Assembly: GCA_001839685.1 (NCBI GenBank)
Contig: MLAK01000606.1
Location: 28,610-92,609, forward strand
Length of the DNA stretch: 64,000 nt
DNA from: Tritrichomonas foetus
Taxonomy: Eukaryota > Parabasalia > Tritrichomonadida > Tritrichomonadidae
Reading direction: 5' to 3'
This document shows, one piece after another, positions 1 to 10,425 of this stretch. Under the pieces are notes generated by a model. It did not search any database, was not told where the DNA came from, and worked only from the letters and a program-made list of their open reading frames with translations. A program made the position numbers and the translations under genes. Every line of letters starts with the position of its first letter. Within the stretch, counting starts at the first letter, position 1.

Positions 1-87
1 GAAGAAGAAGAAGAAGAAGAAGAAGAAGATGAAGATGAAGAAGAAGATGATGATGATGATAAAGAATATGAAGAAAATGAATATTAA
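1..87 (+). CDS. 3' end of a gene with an acidic C-terminal tail (partial)
   Basis: Frame 1 is open from the window edge to a TAA at 85-87. It reads nine Glu codons, then mixed Glu/Asp, and ends D-K-E-Y-E-E-N-E-Y. Acidic tails of this kind are common on chaperones, HMG-like and other nuclear proteins, but nothing here identifies the family. The (GAA)n tract could also be a non-coding microsatellite. Most of the gene, if real, lies outside the window. Confidence 0.4.
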   Translation, partial: EEEEEEEEEDEDEEEDDDDDKEYEENEY

Positions 88-1278
88 GATGAAGAATATG
101 ATGAATTTTAATCAAACTTCGATTAGTCAACTGGTCATATTTGATAATAATAATCACATTTGTTGTATCTATCACATGCATGATTGTGATATCTATTGAT
201 GTAAGAATCTAATCTTGCAAGTGATTGTTTATTATTCAATACGAGAATAATATGCATCAGAGCTGTTGTGTAAATTATGTAAATATGTCAAGGAGTTTTT
301 TAAGTATTATTTTGGTATTCCCTTTTGTCTTTTAATAATACTGCATTATTTTGAAAGTGCAAGATACAGCAAAAATAGTTTATACAAGATTTTATGTTCA
401 CATAAATTTATTGATAGAATAAATGAATTTATTTCAAAAATCAACTCTCAATTTATGATCATGATATGATGTTATTCAAACTAATTCAGAATTGAGAAGA
501 ATTTTATCCCAAAATAACAATGAAATAAATTTTTGGAATTGTAAAGCTAATTACAGTAACATTAACGATTTAACAAGTGTAAAATAATTCATCTCATATT
601 AATAAGAGATTAAATATATAAAAATAATATTTAGAAATCAATTCGTTACTTAGTTATATTTATTGATAAATGAATTTATTTGTGAGGTTTCATATTGAAT
701 CATTTGATTTGAGAGGAAACACCTTATTTTGTTTTCGATATTTCGGATTAGTTTTTCTTCCAGAAAAAAGAAAATATTATCAATAGAATGATAATAAAAG
801 CGGATATACTAAAATTTAACCAGAATAATGAATCGTAAATTTTTTAATTAATATGATGAAATGGTATATAAAGAATGATTACATAATTTTAAGAATAGCT
901 TTCATTACTTATACTAATAACTGAATAGTAATTCACAAATGCTATTGATGTTCAGATATCACTATATGAATTTTCAAAAAAAGCCAGAAAAAGTATGTTT
1001 CAGTATTATCCTACCAGAATAGATCATGAAAAATACTGAATTGATTTGGTCATAGATCAGAAATTCGGTATTTTTGGTCAGAGAAAAAAATTTATTCATA
1101 ACAAACATCAAATGGTATTGAAAATATTCGGAAATTGAGTGTGAAGAATAAAATTCTGGAAAGATTTCTGAACAATATTTTTGAAAAAAAATAAAAAATA
1201 AATTAGATCTCAATTGATTAGAATTTGAAAGGTAAATGAGCATGATGTGAAAGGAATTGAAATATTTAACAAAATCGC
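88..1278. other. Intergenic, no gene seen
   Basis: AT-rich, with stops in all frames. The only open stretches are a 67-codon frame that starts at TTG and a reverse frame antisense to the start of the cyclase. I see no RNA gene and no clear initiator motif directly before the cyclase ATG. Confidence 0.6.
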
Positions 1279-4200
1279 ATGACATCAACATCATCCTCAC
1301 CAGAAGGATTTTCCGGGAAATCCTTCCGATCTTCATCAGCTTCAGTAAGATATAATGGAATGATCAATGAATCATTCTACAAAAAATTTCGAAATAATCT
1401 TTTTCATTTATTCGATTATATTTCTACTGAAGCATCACCAATGATATATCTTCAAAACATTATGTCAATTTTACGTGTGTATCAGCTAATAATTCCTTCA
1501 TTATGTATTGGATACAGCAAAATATATATTGAAGGAACTGTACTCTACAAAACCATGAGTATTATAAGTGTTCCTGCTCATATAATCCCTGTGCATGTTA
1601 GAGATCAATACAGTATCTATTTTTTGTATGGATATTTTGTTTTCTTTATAATCTTTTATTTATTTTTAGCAATTACAGCAATATATTTTAAAAAGAACGC
1701 TAGATTACCAAAAATAATCCCAAATATTCTCTATGCTATTATTTGTTCGTTGGGGTATTATTTGCATCCAATTGCTGCACAGTTCACAGGAGAAATTATC
1801 GGTCAAATGATATCACAAACAAATGACAGAATAAATGAATTTAACATTGCGGCGGTAGTGTTAACAATTATGGTTATTGTGAGCTACATGTACATTTTTT
1901 CTCAAATATATTCCTTATCAATAACTTTTCGTCATGATTCATTAACAACTATTGTTCCAGAAATACAAAGCAGTTTATGTTTCATAATTTTATTATTAAC
2001 ATTTGTTTCAGCACTTGCATCCAAAATTTCTTATATACCAAGAATTCTTTTGACTTTCCTAGTTTCATTGGGTTATTTATCATCTCCCATAATATATTTA
2101 AGTAAAGGCGGTTTTGTCTCAGTCTTTCATCTGAAAGCAATTTCTGCTACAACATTAACTGGTGGTGTGTCAATGTCAATTGTAGGAATCATTGATATTT
2201 TAAATCAAGAGTCATCCGATGTATTAGTTGGAATATATGTTGGTGGATGGATTGTGGCTTATATCTTGGTCAGTTTTATCATTAAATGTAGGGCTAAAAA
2301 AGCACTATCAGTCTTGGATTTATATCAAGATGATCCATACAGTATTGAAAGTATTAAAACTGCAAGTGTTTTTTGTGATACTATTATCACTGGATTTCGA
2401 TCTGCTCATCCTGCATGTTTGAGTTTTCGTCCTTTTAAATGTGCAATAGACAAGTGGCCTAAAGCTTTTGATATATGGTTGATATTCGCCAAGTTTACAG
2501 CTATATATCCTGAAGAAACTCAACAATTGGAATATATAATTGTTGGGATGCAACAAAATAAGGTTCATGGTAGTCTTGCTAAACATACGATAAGGCAAAT
2601 AGAATCCATCATTATGCAACGTGAACAAAATTTAATTCCAGAACTCAAAAATAAAATCGATTTGATTAGTAAACATGTTCTTCAAATTAAAGCAAAATTG
2701 AGATATATCTGGGATTTGGCACTTCAAGGCAATACTAATGAATTAGAATCAATAATTGGACGAGCATATGACTCTGTTCAAAAAACTAACACAGAATATA
2801 TTCATTTGTTAAGTCGGTTTCCAAATAATAGATTTGTAGTTCGATCATATGCTCGCTATGTTAAAGAAGTAATATGTGATAGCAATAAATCAGCAGAATG
2901 GGGATCTAAAGTCTTAGCACTCCAGCGTGGGCAAAGAATAGCTGATGATCATGCACAAACACTTGGCTTGAGAGCTTTTCCTAACCTCCCTGAAAATCTC
3001 AGAAATCAAAAACCTATTCAAACCATAAATATGCCAAGTGATGAAATGTCTCTGTTTGATTTGGAAGATGAAGAACGCACATCTGTTCCAGAAATCGAGA
3101 CAAAACAATCTATTAAAACACTAATAGATGATTTAGTGATACCAACATATAAATATGCTCGAATAATACACATAATACTGCTAATAATTCTATTTATTAT
3201 ACCTGCAATTGGAATTTTTATTGGATTACCTTTATATATTAATGATATATCAAGTTCAATATCACAGTTATTTTCATTAACAAAATGTAAAACTCTGCTT
3301 TTTATGAGCATGTCTTTTATGAGCCATTATATTGGAGAAAATATCAATTATAATTATTCGGATCTAGATCCTAATTTTCCTGGTCAAGTAGTTTTCCCAT
3401 TTTTAAAAAGTGGAGATCTCCCAAGAATGAAAAATATTGATCCCCCTGAATCCCTTAATGGAATGTATGAGACGATTGATTGGCTATTGTTTCAACTCAA
3501 ATCTTTATCAGCAACTGTTACTGAACTTTCTCATTTCAAAACTTTTAAAGTTCATGACAAGGAGATGGAAAATGTTCGTGTTCATTTATTTGATCCATCC
3601 AATGAATTTAAGCACATTTCCAACCCAATCTACCAAGATTGCTGGACATACGATTCTCAGAATGAAAGCTGTATAGAATATACTGTTGTTCCAGAAAAAT
3701 TGTCAGTTTTTAATATGGTGTCACAATATATTGTATTAATGAGTGAGATTGTGAACACTGATATCGATATATCTGGATTTTCGTTAAGACCGGTATCAAC
3801 TTCAATGTTGAATATCAGAACAATATCGAATGAACTCACTTACACAGCTGCCAAAATGCTTGATTATATTGATTCAATTGATAAAAAAGGAAAACTTATT
3901 TTCACAATTGTTATGGTCTTAGTGGTTTGTCTTGTCACATTCTTGTATTCTATCATTCTCTTTATGGTTTTAAAAAAACTTCAGAGAGACAAAACATTAA
4001 TTTATAAATGCTTAACATCACTACCAAAAAATGTTGTTTCACATGTTGCAGAACAATTTCGAATATTGAGAAAAGAAGAAGCTGATTCGACCAAATCAAC
4101 TAAGGGAAGAGATGAAGAAGTTTCCAAACAAGAGGAAAATCTATTGAAACTATTCTCATCAACCACAGATGTTTCAGAAGTTGGAGGATCAGATACTATC

Positions 4201-6075
4201 CATAGTTTTGTAAGTACTATATTGCTCATCGCTTTGCATATAGCATTAACAATCGTTGTATGTATAAACTTCCAACAAGCATCAAATCAATTAAATGAAA
4301 GCGCTCCTCATATTGATCACCTCATGTCAGCATTTTCGTATGATATATGCGCCATATTTTGCTTGCACCTTTTACCCGGGTCTGTTCATCCAAATATTAA
4401 TTTTAATATTTATGGCTATACTAAAGAACGAATCGCCGAAATAGTAACAGAATGGCAGGTAAAAAGTTTAACAGAATATACTTATGTTAGATATGGTGAT
4501 TATGAAAACGGAAAAAAGAGTTTTGAAGCATTAGGTATCAATATTAATAGTGATGATGGTGATGATGATGATCATAATGAGTGTGAAATTACAGATAAAA
4601 TAGAATCTTTTCATGATGTTTACAAATGTCTCAAAGGAGATACACTTTTATCTTATTCTCAAATGATCGTTCAAAACTTATTAAATTTATATTTACACAC
4701 AGATAACCATCAAATTTTTTCAGGGCAAGACGAATATTTAAATAATCTATGGTACATATACATTTATCTGATATATGATGGATATTATTACCAAATGTTT
4801 ACAAAGATACAACCAATGCTTGAGCAATCAATGTCTAACAGAATTCCGAAAGTAGATTTATTAGTTTTTGTATTTGCTTTTCTCGGAATCATTACAGTAA
4901 TTTATTATTTAATCATTTTGTCTTTGTCTGAAAAGAAGACTAAATTTGCTTTATCATTATTATTACAATGCAAAGGAAAACATATAACAGAAAATAATTA
5001 TATTACATCAATCTTATCAGGAAATTTCCAAATGAAAATTGTTGATATGACATCAAGAGATTGTGATTTTTATGATTGCCTCGTTGATAATATGCCCGAT
5101 TCTATTATGATATTAAATAACCATGGTGATATAGTCAGTGCTAATATATCAACATCACGGGTTTATGATATTCCAAATGACCAATTAGTTGGGCATTCAA
5201 TTAATACAATTGGAGGATTATTTAAAGATGAAAATCCATTTTCAAATTACTTTGATCCAAATGTAATTACTACAAAAAAGAATTTCACTAAAAATACTTA
5301 TTTTATTAAGACAAGTACAAATGAAGAAGTTCATTTAGAATTACATTTCTGCTGGCTTCAAGAAGAAGGATTTCTTGTTTCTATAAACATTACTCAGACA
5401 GTAATGTATAATAAATTAATTACCGAAGAAAAATATAAGAGTGATCAGCTTCTTGGATCTATTTTACCATCAAAATTAGTTTCTAGAGTTCAAAGTGGAG
5501 AGAAAAATATTTCTTTTGCTGTACAATCTGCAACAATCGTATTTATGGACATTGTTAGTTTTACCCCCTGGTGTGGGTCCCTTCCTGCAGCGACAGTTAT
5601 GAAAACATTAAATATATTATTTAAGGAGTTCGATTCATTAGCACAAATTCATTCAACAATGACAAAAATTAAGTGTATTGGTGATTGTTATATGGCCGCA
5701 GGTGGAATTTTTATGGTGGTCAATCAGCCCAATGTTCATGCTAAAGATGTTGTTGATTTTGGTCTTGATGCAATTGAATCATTACAAAGTATTAATGAAA
5801 AAATCCAGCAAGATTTAAAGATTCGTGTTGGAATTAATTCTGGTGGACCAATAGTTGCAGGTGTTTTGGGAACAGAAAAACCTACTTTTGAAATTCTTGG
5901 ACCAACAATTAATATGGCACAGCAAATGGAACACCATGGAGTCCCAATGAAGGTTCATGCATCAAGGAGTGTTTATGAGCTAATTTATGGTGGCCATTAT
6001 GATGTTCATGAACGTGGAGAAATCAATTTAAAAAATGAAAAAGCAGTAACCTATATCGTAGAAAAGAAGTTATAA
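1279..6075 (+). CDS. Multi-pass membrane PAS/class III nucleotidyl cyclase
   Basis: A 1598-residue membrane protein predicted to make cAMP (or cGMP). Hydrophobic segments fill roughly the first 340 residues. Further single helices lie near residues 625, 880, 980 and 1200. A PAS-like domain follows at about 1265-1380 (MPDSIMILNNHGDIVSAN), then a C-terminal class III cyclase domain at about 1415-1598. The two metal-binding Asp are visible: D1424 in FMDIVSF and D1469 in KCIGDCYMAAGG. K1465 sits at the base-selecting position and favours adenine. N1545 of the transition-state pair is present in GPTINMAQQME, but the usual Arg four residues later is Gln (Q1549). ATG at 1279 is the first in frame. 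A corrupted paralogue of nearly the same length lies at 56026-60825. Trichomonads have large families of such cyclases. The exact nucleotide specificity is not certain. Confidence 0.9.
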   Translation: MTSTSSSPEGFSGKSFRSSSASVRYNGMINESFYKKFRNNLFHLFDYISTEASPMIYLQNIMSILRVYQLIIPSLCIGYSKIYIEGTVLYKTMSIISVPAHIIPVHVRDQYSIYFLYGYFVFFIIFYLFLAITAIYFKKNARLPKIIPNILYAIICSLGYYLHPIAAQFTGEIIGQMISQTNDRINEFNIAAVVLTIMVIVSYMYIFSQIYSLSITFRHDSLTTIVPEIQSSLCFIILLLTFVSALASKISYIPRILLTFLVSLGYLSSPIIYLSKGGFVSVFHLKAISATTLTGGVSMSIVGIIDILNQESSDVLVGIYVGGWIVAYILVSFIIKCRAKKALSVLDLYQDDPYSIESIKTASVFCDTIITGFRSAHPACLSFRPFKCAIDKWPKAFDIWLIFAKFTAIYPEETQQLEYIIVGMQQNKVHGSLAKHTIRQIESIIMQREQNLIPELKNKIDLISKHVLQIKAKLRYIWDLALQGNTNELESIIGRAYDSVQKTNTEYIHLLSRFPNNRFVVRSYARYVKEVICDSNKSAEWGSKVLALQRGQRIADDHAQTLGLRAFPNLPENLRNQKPIQTINMPSDEMSLFDLEDEERTSVPEIETKQSIKTLIDDLVIPTYKYARIIHIILLIILFIIPAIGIFIGLPLYINDISSSISQLFSLTKCKTLLFMSMSFMSHYIGENINYNYSDLDPNFPGQVVFPFLKSGDLPRMKNIDPPESLNGMYETIDWLLFQLKSLSATVTELSHFKTFKVHDKEMENVRVHLFDPSNEFKHISNPIYQDCWTYDSQNESCIEYTVVPEKLSVFNMVSQYIVLMSEIVNTDIDISGFSLRPVSTSMLNIRTISNELTYTAAKMLDYIDSIDKKGKLIFTIVMVLVVCLVTFLYSIILFMVLKKLQRDKTLIYKCLTSLPKNVVSHVAEQFRILRKEEADSTKSTKGRDEEVSKQEENLLKLFSSTTDVSEVGGSDTIHSFVSTILLIALHIALTIVVCINFQQASNQLNESAPHIDHLMSAFSYDICAIFCLHLLPGSVHPNINFNIYGYTKERIAEIVTEWQVKSLTEYTYVRYGDYENGKKSFEALGININSDDGDDDDHNECEITDKIESFHDVYKCLKGDTLLSYSQMIVQNLLNLYLHTDNHQIFSGQDEYLNNLWYIYIYLIYDGYYYQMFTKIQPMLEQSMSNRIPKVDLLVFVFAFLGIITVIYYLIILSLSEKKTKFALSLLLQCKGKHITENNYITSILSGNFQMKIVDMTSRDCDFYDCLVDNMPDSIMILNNHGDIVSANISTSRVYDIPNDQLVGHSINTIGGLFKDENPFSNYFDPNVITTKKNFTKNTYFIKTSTNEEVHLELHFCWLQEEGFLVSINITQTVMYNKLITEEKYKSDQLLGSILPSKLVSRVQSGEKNISFAVQSATIVFMDIVSFTPWCGSLPAATVMKTLNILFKEFDSLAQIHSTMTKIKCIGDCYMAAGGIFMVVNQPNVHAKDVVDFGLDAIESLQSINEKIQQDLKIRVGINSGGPIVAGVLGTEKPTFEILGPTINMAQQMEHHGVPMKVHASRSVYELIYGGHYDVHERGEINLKNEKAVTYIVEKKL

Positions 6076-6265
6076 TAAATATCATGAAATAACCAAAATT
6101 ATATATTTGTTCACTTATTTTTATCGAAAACTTTTATTATTAGATGTATAATTCCTCTTTATATAAATGGGATAAAATCACATGGCCTTAACCACTATAG
6201 AGACTCTGCAATAACTATTCTAGATCTATAGTTTTTACATGGCGAAATCATATTATACCTAAATT

Positions 6266-6490
6266 TCAGTCTCTAAAATTACAGGTGATCACGTAATTTC
6301 CACCAAAAAAGGCTGTAGGCTTACTTTTTTCAACATAAAAGTCAGGCTTGTGATTTACAACTTCTTCAGAAAGAAGGGAAACATTAACCATAGCAATTCC
6401 CATGTCTATTCTCGTAAACATTTTCATGACATCTACAAAAAAGTGCATCTTCTTACCATCGACGCAGAACCTCCATGGTTGCTTATTCAT
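6266..6490 (-). CDS. Hypothetical small protein (74 aa), uncertain
   Basis: An ATG-to-stop frame of 74 codons with mixed composition (MNKQPWRFCVDGKKMHFFVD...). It is less AT-biased than the flanking DNA, which is why I keep it. It has no signal peptide, membrane helix or motif I recognise. It could equally be a decayed gene fragment or a chance frame 190 bp downstream of the cyclase. Confidence 0.3.
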   Translation of the reverse strand: MNKQPWRFCVDGKKMHFFVDVMKMFTRIDMGIAMVNVSLLSEEVVNHKPDFYVEKSKPTAFFGGNYVITCNFRD

Positions 6491-6781
6491 TGCAGATGGT
6501 CCCTAATTCTTTCAAGAATGATTGAAGATTTGAAATATATTGATATGATATAAAATATTAATTCCTTTTTGATGAATTCTAAACACTTTTTAAGAGTATA
6601 TATATTTTAGGTTCGGTACATTTTTCTGGAAACGCAGTGAAGTCAGAAATGGCGTTTTTGATGAAAATAAAAATGCATGCATCTTTAGAAGTGGAAAACA
6701 ACCAGGCATAAATGAATAAAAAGAAGCATATTGATTTGTGAAGTTTTTTATATTCAAAAATATATATTCAAACTATTATTT

Positions 6782-8041
6782 TCATCCGAATGAAACAAAC
6801 GAACCAACAGTAGGCACATCATTTCCTCTGTTCTTACATAAAATGAAGAGAACGACAATGAGGACGACTGCTTGGAGGGCGGCAATGGCAATTACAACAA
6901 TGAAGATGCCTAGTCCACCAATTTCCACCTTTTCTTCAGTCAATTCAATAAATTGAATGATTCTCTCAATCACGTCTTTTTCGTGAACGATGGATTTGTG
7001 CGTGAATGCATTCTCTTTATGGAAGTCTACACACGTTGTGAAGTTGATCCAGTTTCTGCAAAGGTACTGGGCACCATCTGCTGTAACTTCGCCATCTCCT
7101 GGACGATTTATTGGAATCATGTCATCGATTGTATTATTCCAACGATACGCACCAATTGTTGGGAAACCACTATTGTATAGAACGAGTGTTCTAACACCGA
7201 GTTCTTCAAGGTAGTCGTTTTGTAAATGATCTTTTTCAGTCAATTTAAAAATCTCATATGCATCATTATCGAGACGATCATTTTCTCTCAAAAACTGGTA
7301 AATTTGTGAAGCCTTAACGGTCGTCCCATTGGTATAGTTTTCGATTAAAGCTGTATCATTGTATACGTGGTAGTTTGGAAGAAGGTTATGGAGGCCAGGC
7401 ATCCTTTGGATAGCCACCTTCATTTGATCGTTACTGATAAATGGATCCATTGTCTGATCGATCTGTCTTTGTAAATTCAGGAAACCGCCAACAGCAGGAG
7501 CCAACAAGACAACACCGTCGATGTGTTCTTGCGTCCAATTTGCATCGTTTACGAATCGCTGTAAGAAATCGATGAGGAAATGAGTTCCTTGTGAATAGCC
7601 GATAAGGACAACTTTTTCTGTTTGATTGTCAATATTGGCCTTTAACTGCTCGTAAATTGGCTCACTTGTCAAAAAGTGATTCATGAAATTGAATGAAACA
7701 CCTGTGAATTTGTGATCGTCGTTCAGTGAAAATTCCCATCCAAAATTCCATTCACCAAAAGGCAGAGTCTCAACTTCGATTCCAGGTAATGTCTTAACTT
7801 TTCCATTCTCGAGACGGACTGTCATGAAAAGACTCTGGCATTCGCTCTGATTGACGTAGAATTCTTCATCGACTGCTGGAAAATATTGCTGATGTGTGAT
7901 ATTCGCGCATTGTGGATAAAGTTTGTCATAGAGAACGGTACCGAAAAGTGGTGAGCCACCGAAGCCACTGACGAAATATATTGGGTGCTCTCCAACCGAA
8001 AGAGCAAGAGAGAGAAACTCGCACAGTAATAAAAGATTCAT
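6782..8041 (-). CDS. LCAT/PDAT-like lipid acyltransferase, membrane-anchored
   Basis: A 419-residue alpha/beta hydrolase of the lecithin:cholesterol acyltransferase type. It is expected to move acyl chains between phospholipids and sterols or other acceptors, or to act as a phospholipase. A signal peptide covers residues 1-15 (MNLLLLCEFLSLALS). It is followed by the family's early strand and oxyanion-type loop (HPIYFVSGFGGS). The nucleophile elbow GYSQG places Ser at 150. The Asp lies in RPGDGEVTADG and the His in FTHKSIVHEKD near the end, so the S-D-H triad is complete. Several N-x-S/T sites fit a lumenal or extracellular domain. A C-terminal helix (GIFIVVIAIAALQAVVLIVV) and a short basic tail suggest a type I anchor. 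I chose the ATG at 8041 because upstream in-frame codons have no ATG and this Met begins the signal peptide. Confidence 0.85.
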   Translation of the reverse strand: MNLLLLCEFLSLALSVGEHPIYFVSGFGGSPLFGTVLYDKLYPQCANITHQQYFPAVDEEFYVNQSECQSLFMTVRLENGKVKTLPGIEVETLPFGEWNFGWEFSLNDDHKFTGVSFNFMNHFLTSEPIYEQLKANIDNQTEKVVLIGYSQGTHFLIDFLQRFVNDANWTQEHIDGVVLLAPAVGGFLNLQRQIDQTMDPFISNDQMKVAIQRMPGLHNLLPNYHVYNDTALIENYTNGTTVKASQIYQFLRENDRLDNDAYEIFKLTEKDHLQNDYLEELGVRTLVLYNSGFPTIGAYRWNNTIDDMIPINRPGDGEVTADGAQYLCRNWINFTTCVDFHKENAFTHKSIVHEKDVIERIIQFIELTEEKVEIGGLGIFIVVIAIAALQAVVLIVVLFILCKNRGNDVPTVGSFVSFG

Positions 8042-8751
8042 TTTATTTTTCTTTCTGGTTTTCAATGGTTTATATACCTTTTCTGAATATTGTTCAATTG
8101 AATTTATTCTGAAATTTCAATGTATCATTGAATAATAACATTCAAAAGTCAATTGATTTTAAGAAATTGTTATACTTTTCTTCACAATTGTTTCAATGCA
8201 ATCAGAATTTTCAATACTCTTACAATACTAAATTGTATTAAACCCGACCTAACTTGAGCATTTTTACATAAAGAATGGCGGTCAACCCCTTTTTGAAGGC
8301 AAAAGAAAAAATATCATAATAGATCGTGAATATTGTCATTATGAAAATCGAAATCATATCTTTGACTAAATCTTTCCAGAATAATTTTGCATAAGTTTAA
8401 CAAATGTGAAAACAAAGTATCCATTTTGACAAAATTTCTAATCATCTATATTCTTCATATTCAAATTTTTTGATGTGTCGATTTTCACAAATTGATCAAA
8501 AAATATTCTTGAACGATCCTCAAACATATACATATTCGAAAAAATTACTTCATTCTAGAGTATGATATTAAAAATATAAATATAAGAAATAAATTATAAT
8601 TTTCAATTTTACTCGCAAAAAAACAAAAAAAAAAAAAATATCCGATAAGAAAATACAAACACAAAAAATACATCAATATATAAAATCTCCATTCATCATC
8701 AACATTCAATTGAAAGTTGTAATTCATCATATGCCATGTTCATACAAAAGT
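8042..8751. other. Intergenic between two convergently named minus-strand genes
   Basis: AT-rich spacer holding the promoter of the acyltransferase and the 3' flank of the kinase. It has an A-rich stretch near 8618-8640. I see no gene or RNA. Confidence 0.6.
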
Positions 8752-10425
8752 TTATGCGAATGTTTTTGGTAAAATAGAAGCTCGATATTTCAGCTTTGGA
8801 TTATTTCTATAATCGTATGAATGACTTGGCAAGACAGGCTCTTTTAAAATAAGGTTAGTTCCCATACTTCTTTGGCCGTCAATTTTTTTTGGTGGGCTTA
8901 CGTTTTTGTTTAATGACAAATTTATGGTTTGAGCAGTTAAACTTTTGTCAACCAAATTTTCTCTCAAAAGTTTTGGTTTCATGCCTGCTTTATCATTACT
9001 TCTGTGATTATCAGGTCTTGGTTTTATGTAATTCAACAATTTATTCGTGGAATGGATGGTGATCACTTCATCTAAAAATGGATTGGCCATCGTGCTTGTG
9101 TTTTCGGCAATCCATCTATGTTGAAGAATTTGATCGATGTTTAATCGTTGGTGCGGTTTTTTCTTTAACATTCCGATGATAAGATTTTGAAGTTCATTTG
9201 AAACATGTTTTGGGAAAACTGGCTGAGAAGTAAGAATTTCATTCATAAGGACTTCACCTGCACCTTGAAAAGGAAAAGTTCCAAAAATCATTCCAAAAAG
9301 TACCACACCAAGTGACCAAATATCAATGGAATCTGTATAAGCAGTATTAGTAATGATTTCTGGTGCTGAGTATGACAATGAACCACAAAATGTATTTTTT
9401 AAAGGGTTACTTGGATTATCTGAATTTTCAGACTTGATAGAAAATCCAAAATCAATCAGCTTTATTAAAATATCATCTTCACTTTCATCTAATTGATTTT
9501 GGTTTTCATCAGTGTTAATTTCTCCACGAGAAGAAAGTGACGTATGATCACTACTCATACAATGATTAATGTTTCCTGAAGATGATGTGATATTTTCATC
9601 GTTATTCAAATTCACGCCAACATTGTTGCTGCTTGAAATGAGTCTTTTTGACTTTCTCTCCATTTTTTTAAAATTATAATTACTATCATCATCTTTATTA
9701 TTATTACTATTACTATTATTTACACTTTTATTAAAAAATGGATTATTATAATAATGGTGTTGATTGTTTTGATCTTCTTGGTGATTTGAATTATTATTTG
9801 TCATATTATTCACATTGTTGTTTTGTGTCTGGCAAAAAGGATTTGTGTATATATTGTTATGATGTGATTTATCATTTTGATTATTCAAATCTCTTTTGAT
9901 GCGACCATTTAAGCCTTGAAAATCAGATCCAGTTTTATTGTTTCGTTTGTTCAAATTTGGACCGCCTGCGCTTTTTGAAGAGCTATTTTTCTTGTTCACA
10001 ACGACGAAATTTTCGAATTTGATGTCTCGATGAATAATATTTTTCGAATGAAGATATCCGACAGCTTCAGCCATTTGCTTAAAAAAGAAGCATGCTTTCC
10101 TCTCGTCGAGGCCATGCCCGAGCTTTTTGAGATAGTCTAAAAAAGTTCCGTCTTGAAAAAATTCCATCACGAAATAAACGTAATTTTCATCGTCGATGAC
10201 CTCAAAAAAGTTAGCGATATTTGGATGCTGCAGTTGGAGTGAAATTGTCGCCTCTCTTTTTTGCTTTTCTTGATCGATTTGTGATTTTTCGATGGCTTTG
10301 ATTGCAACGATGTGGTTTTTTTGGTTTGGCGATTTGTTCATGTCGATGGCTTTGTAAACAACAGAAAAAGTCCCCTTGCCGATTATATCAACAAGCTTGT
10401 AATGGGAGATGACTTGCCCCTTCAT
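8752..10425 (-). CDS. CAMK-like Ser/Thr protein kinase with a ~170-aa insert before DFG
   Basis: A 557-residue kinase. Its P-loop is GKGTFSVVYKA (about 16-26). The ATP-binding Lys is K43 in VAIK and a helix-C Glu lies near E58. The catalytic loop is HRDIKFENF (132-140), the DFG is at 325-327 (LIDFGFS), and SYSAPE and DIWSLGVVLFG follow. The activation and C-lobe sequence is CAMK/Snf1-like. The oddity is about 190 residues between HRD and DFG, where roughly 20 are normal. The extra part is rich in Asn, Ser, His and Asp and low in complexity. The C-terminal ~110 residues are basic and have no known domain. All catalytic residues are present, so activity is expected. The ATG at 10425 is the first in frame, and a TTTCAATCC initiator-like motif lies upstream. 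Confidence 0.88.
   Translation of the reverse strand: MKGQVISHYKLVDIIGKGTFSVVYKAIDMNKSPNQKNHIVAIKAIEKSQIDQEKQKREATISLQLQHPNIANFFEVIDDENYVYFVMEFFQDGTFLDYLKKLGHGLDERKACFFFKQMAEAVGYLHSKNIIHRDIKFENFVVVNKKNSSSKSAGGPNLNKRNNKTGSDFQGLNGRIKRDLNNQNDKSHHNNIYTNPFCQTQNNNVNNMTNNNSNHQEDQNNQHHYYNNPFFNKSVNNSNSNNNKDDDSNYNFKKMERKSKRLISSSNNVGVNLNNDENITSSSGNINHCMSSDHTSLSSRGEINTDENQNQLDESEDDILIKLIDFGFSIKSENSDNPSNPLKNTFCGSLSYSAPEIITNTAYTDSIDIWSLGVVLFGMIFGTFPFQGAGEVLMNEILTSQPVFPKHVSNELQNLIIGMLKKKPHQRLNIDQILQHRWIAENTSTMANPFLDEVITIHSTNKLLNYIKPRPDNHRSNDKAGMKPKLLRENLVDKSLTAQTINLSLNKNVSPPKKIDGQRSMGTNLILKEPVLPSHSYDYRNNPKLKYRASILPKTFA

Noticed and set aside
2780..2800. ACTAACACAG resembling a trichomonad intron 3' end
   Set aside because: It lies in the middle of an uninterrupted cyclase reading frame with no matching GTAYGT donor nearby.
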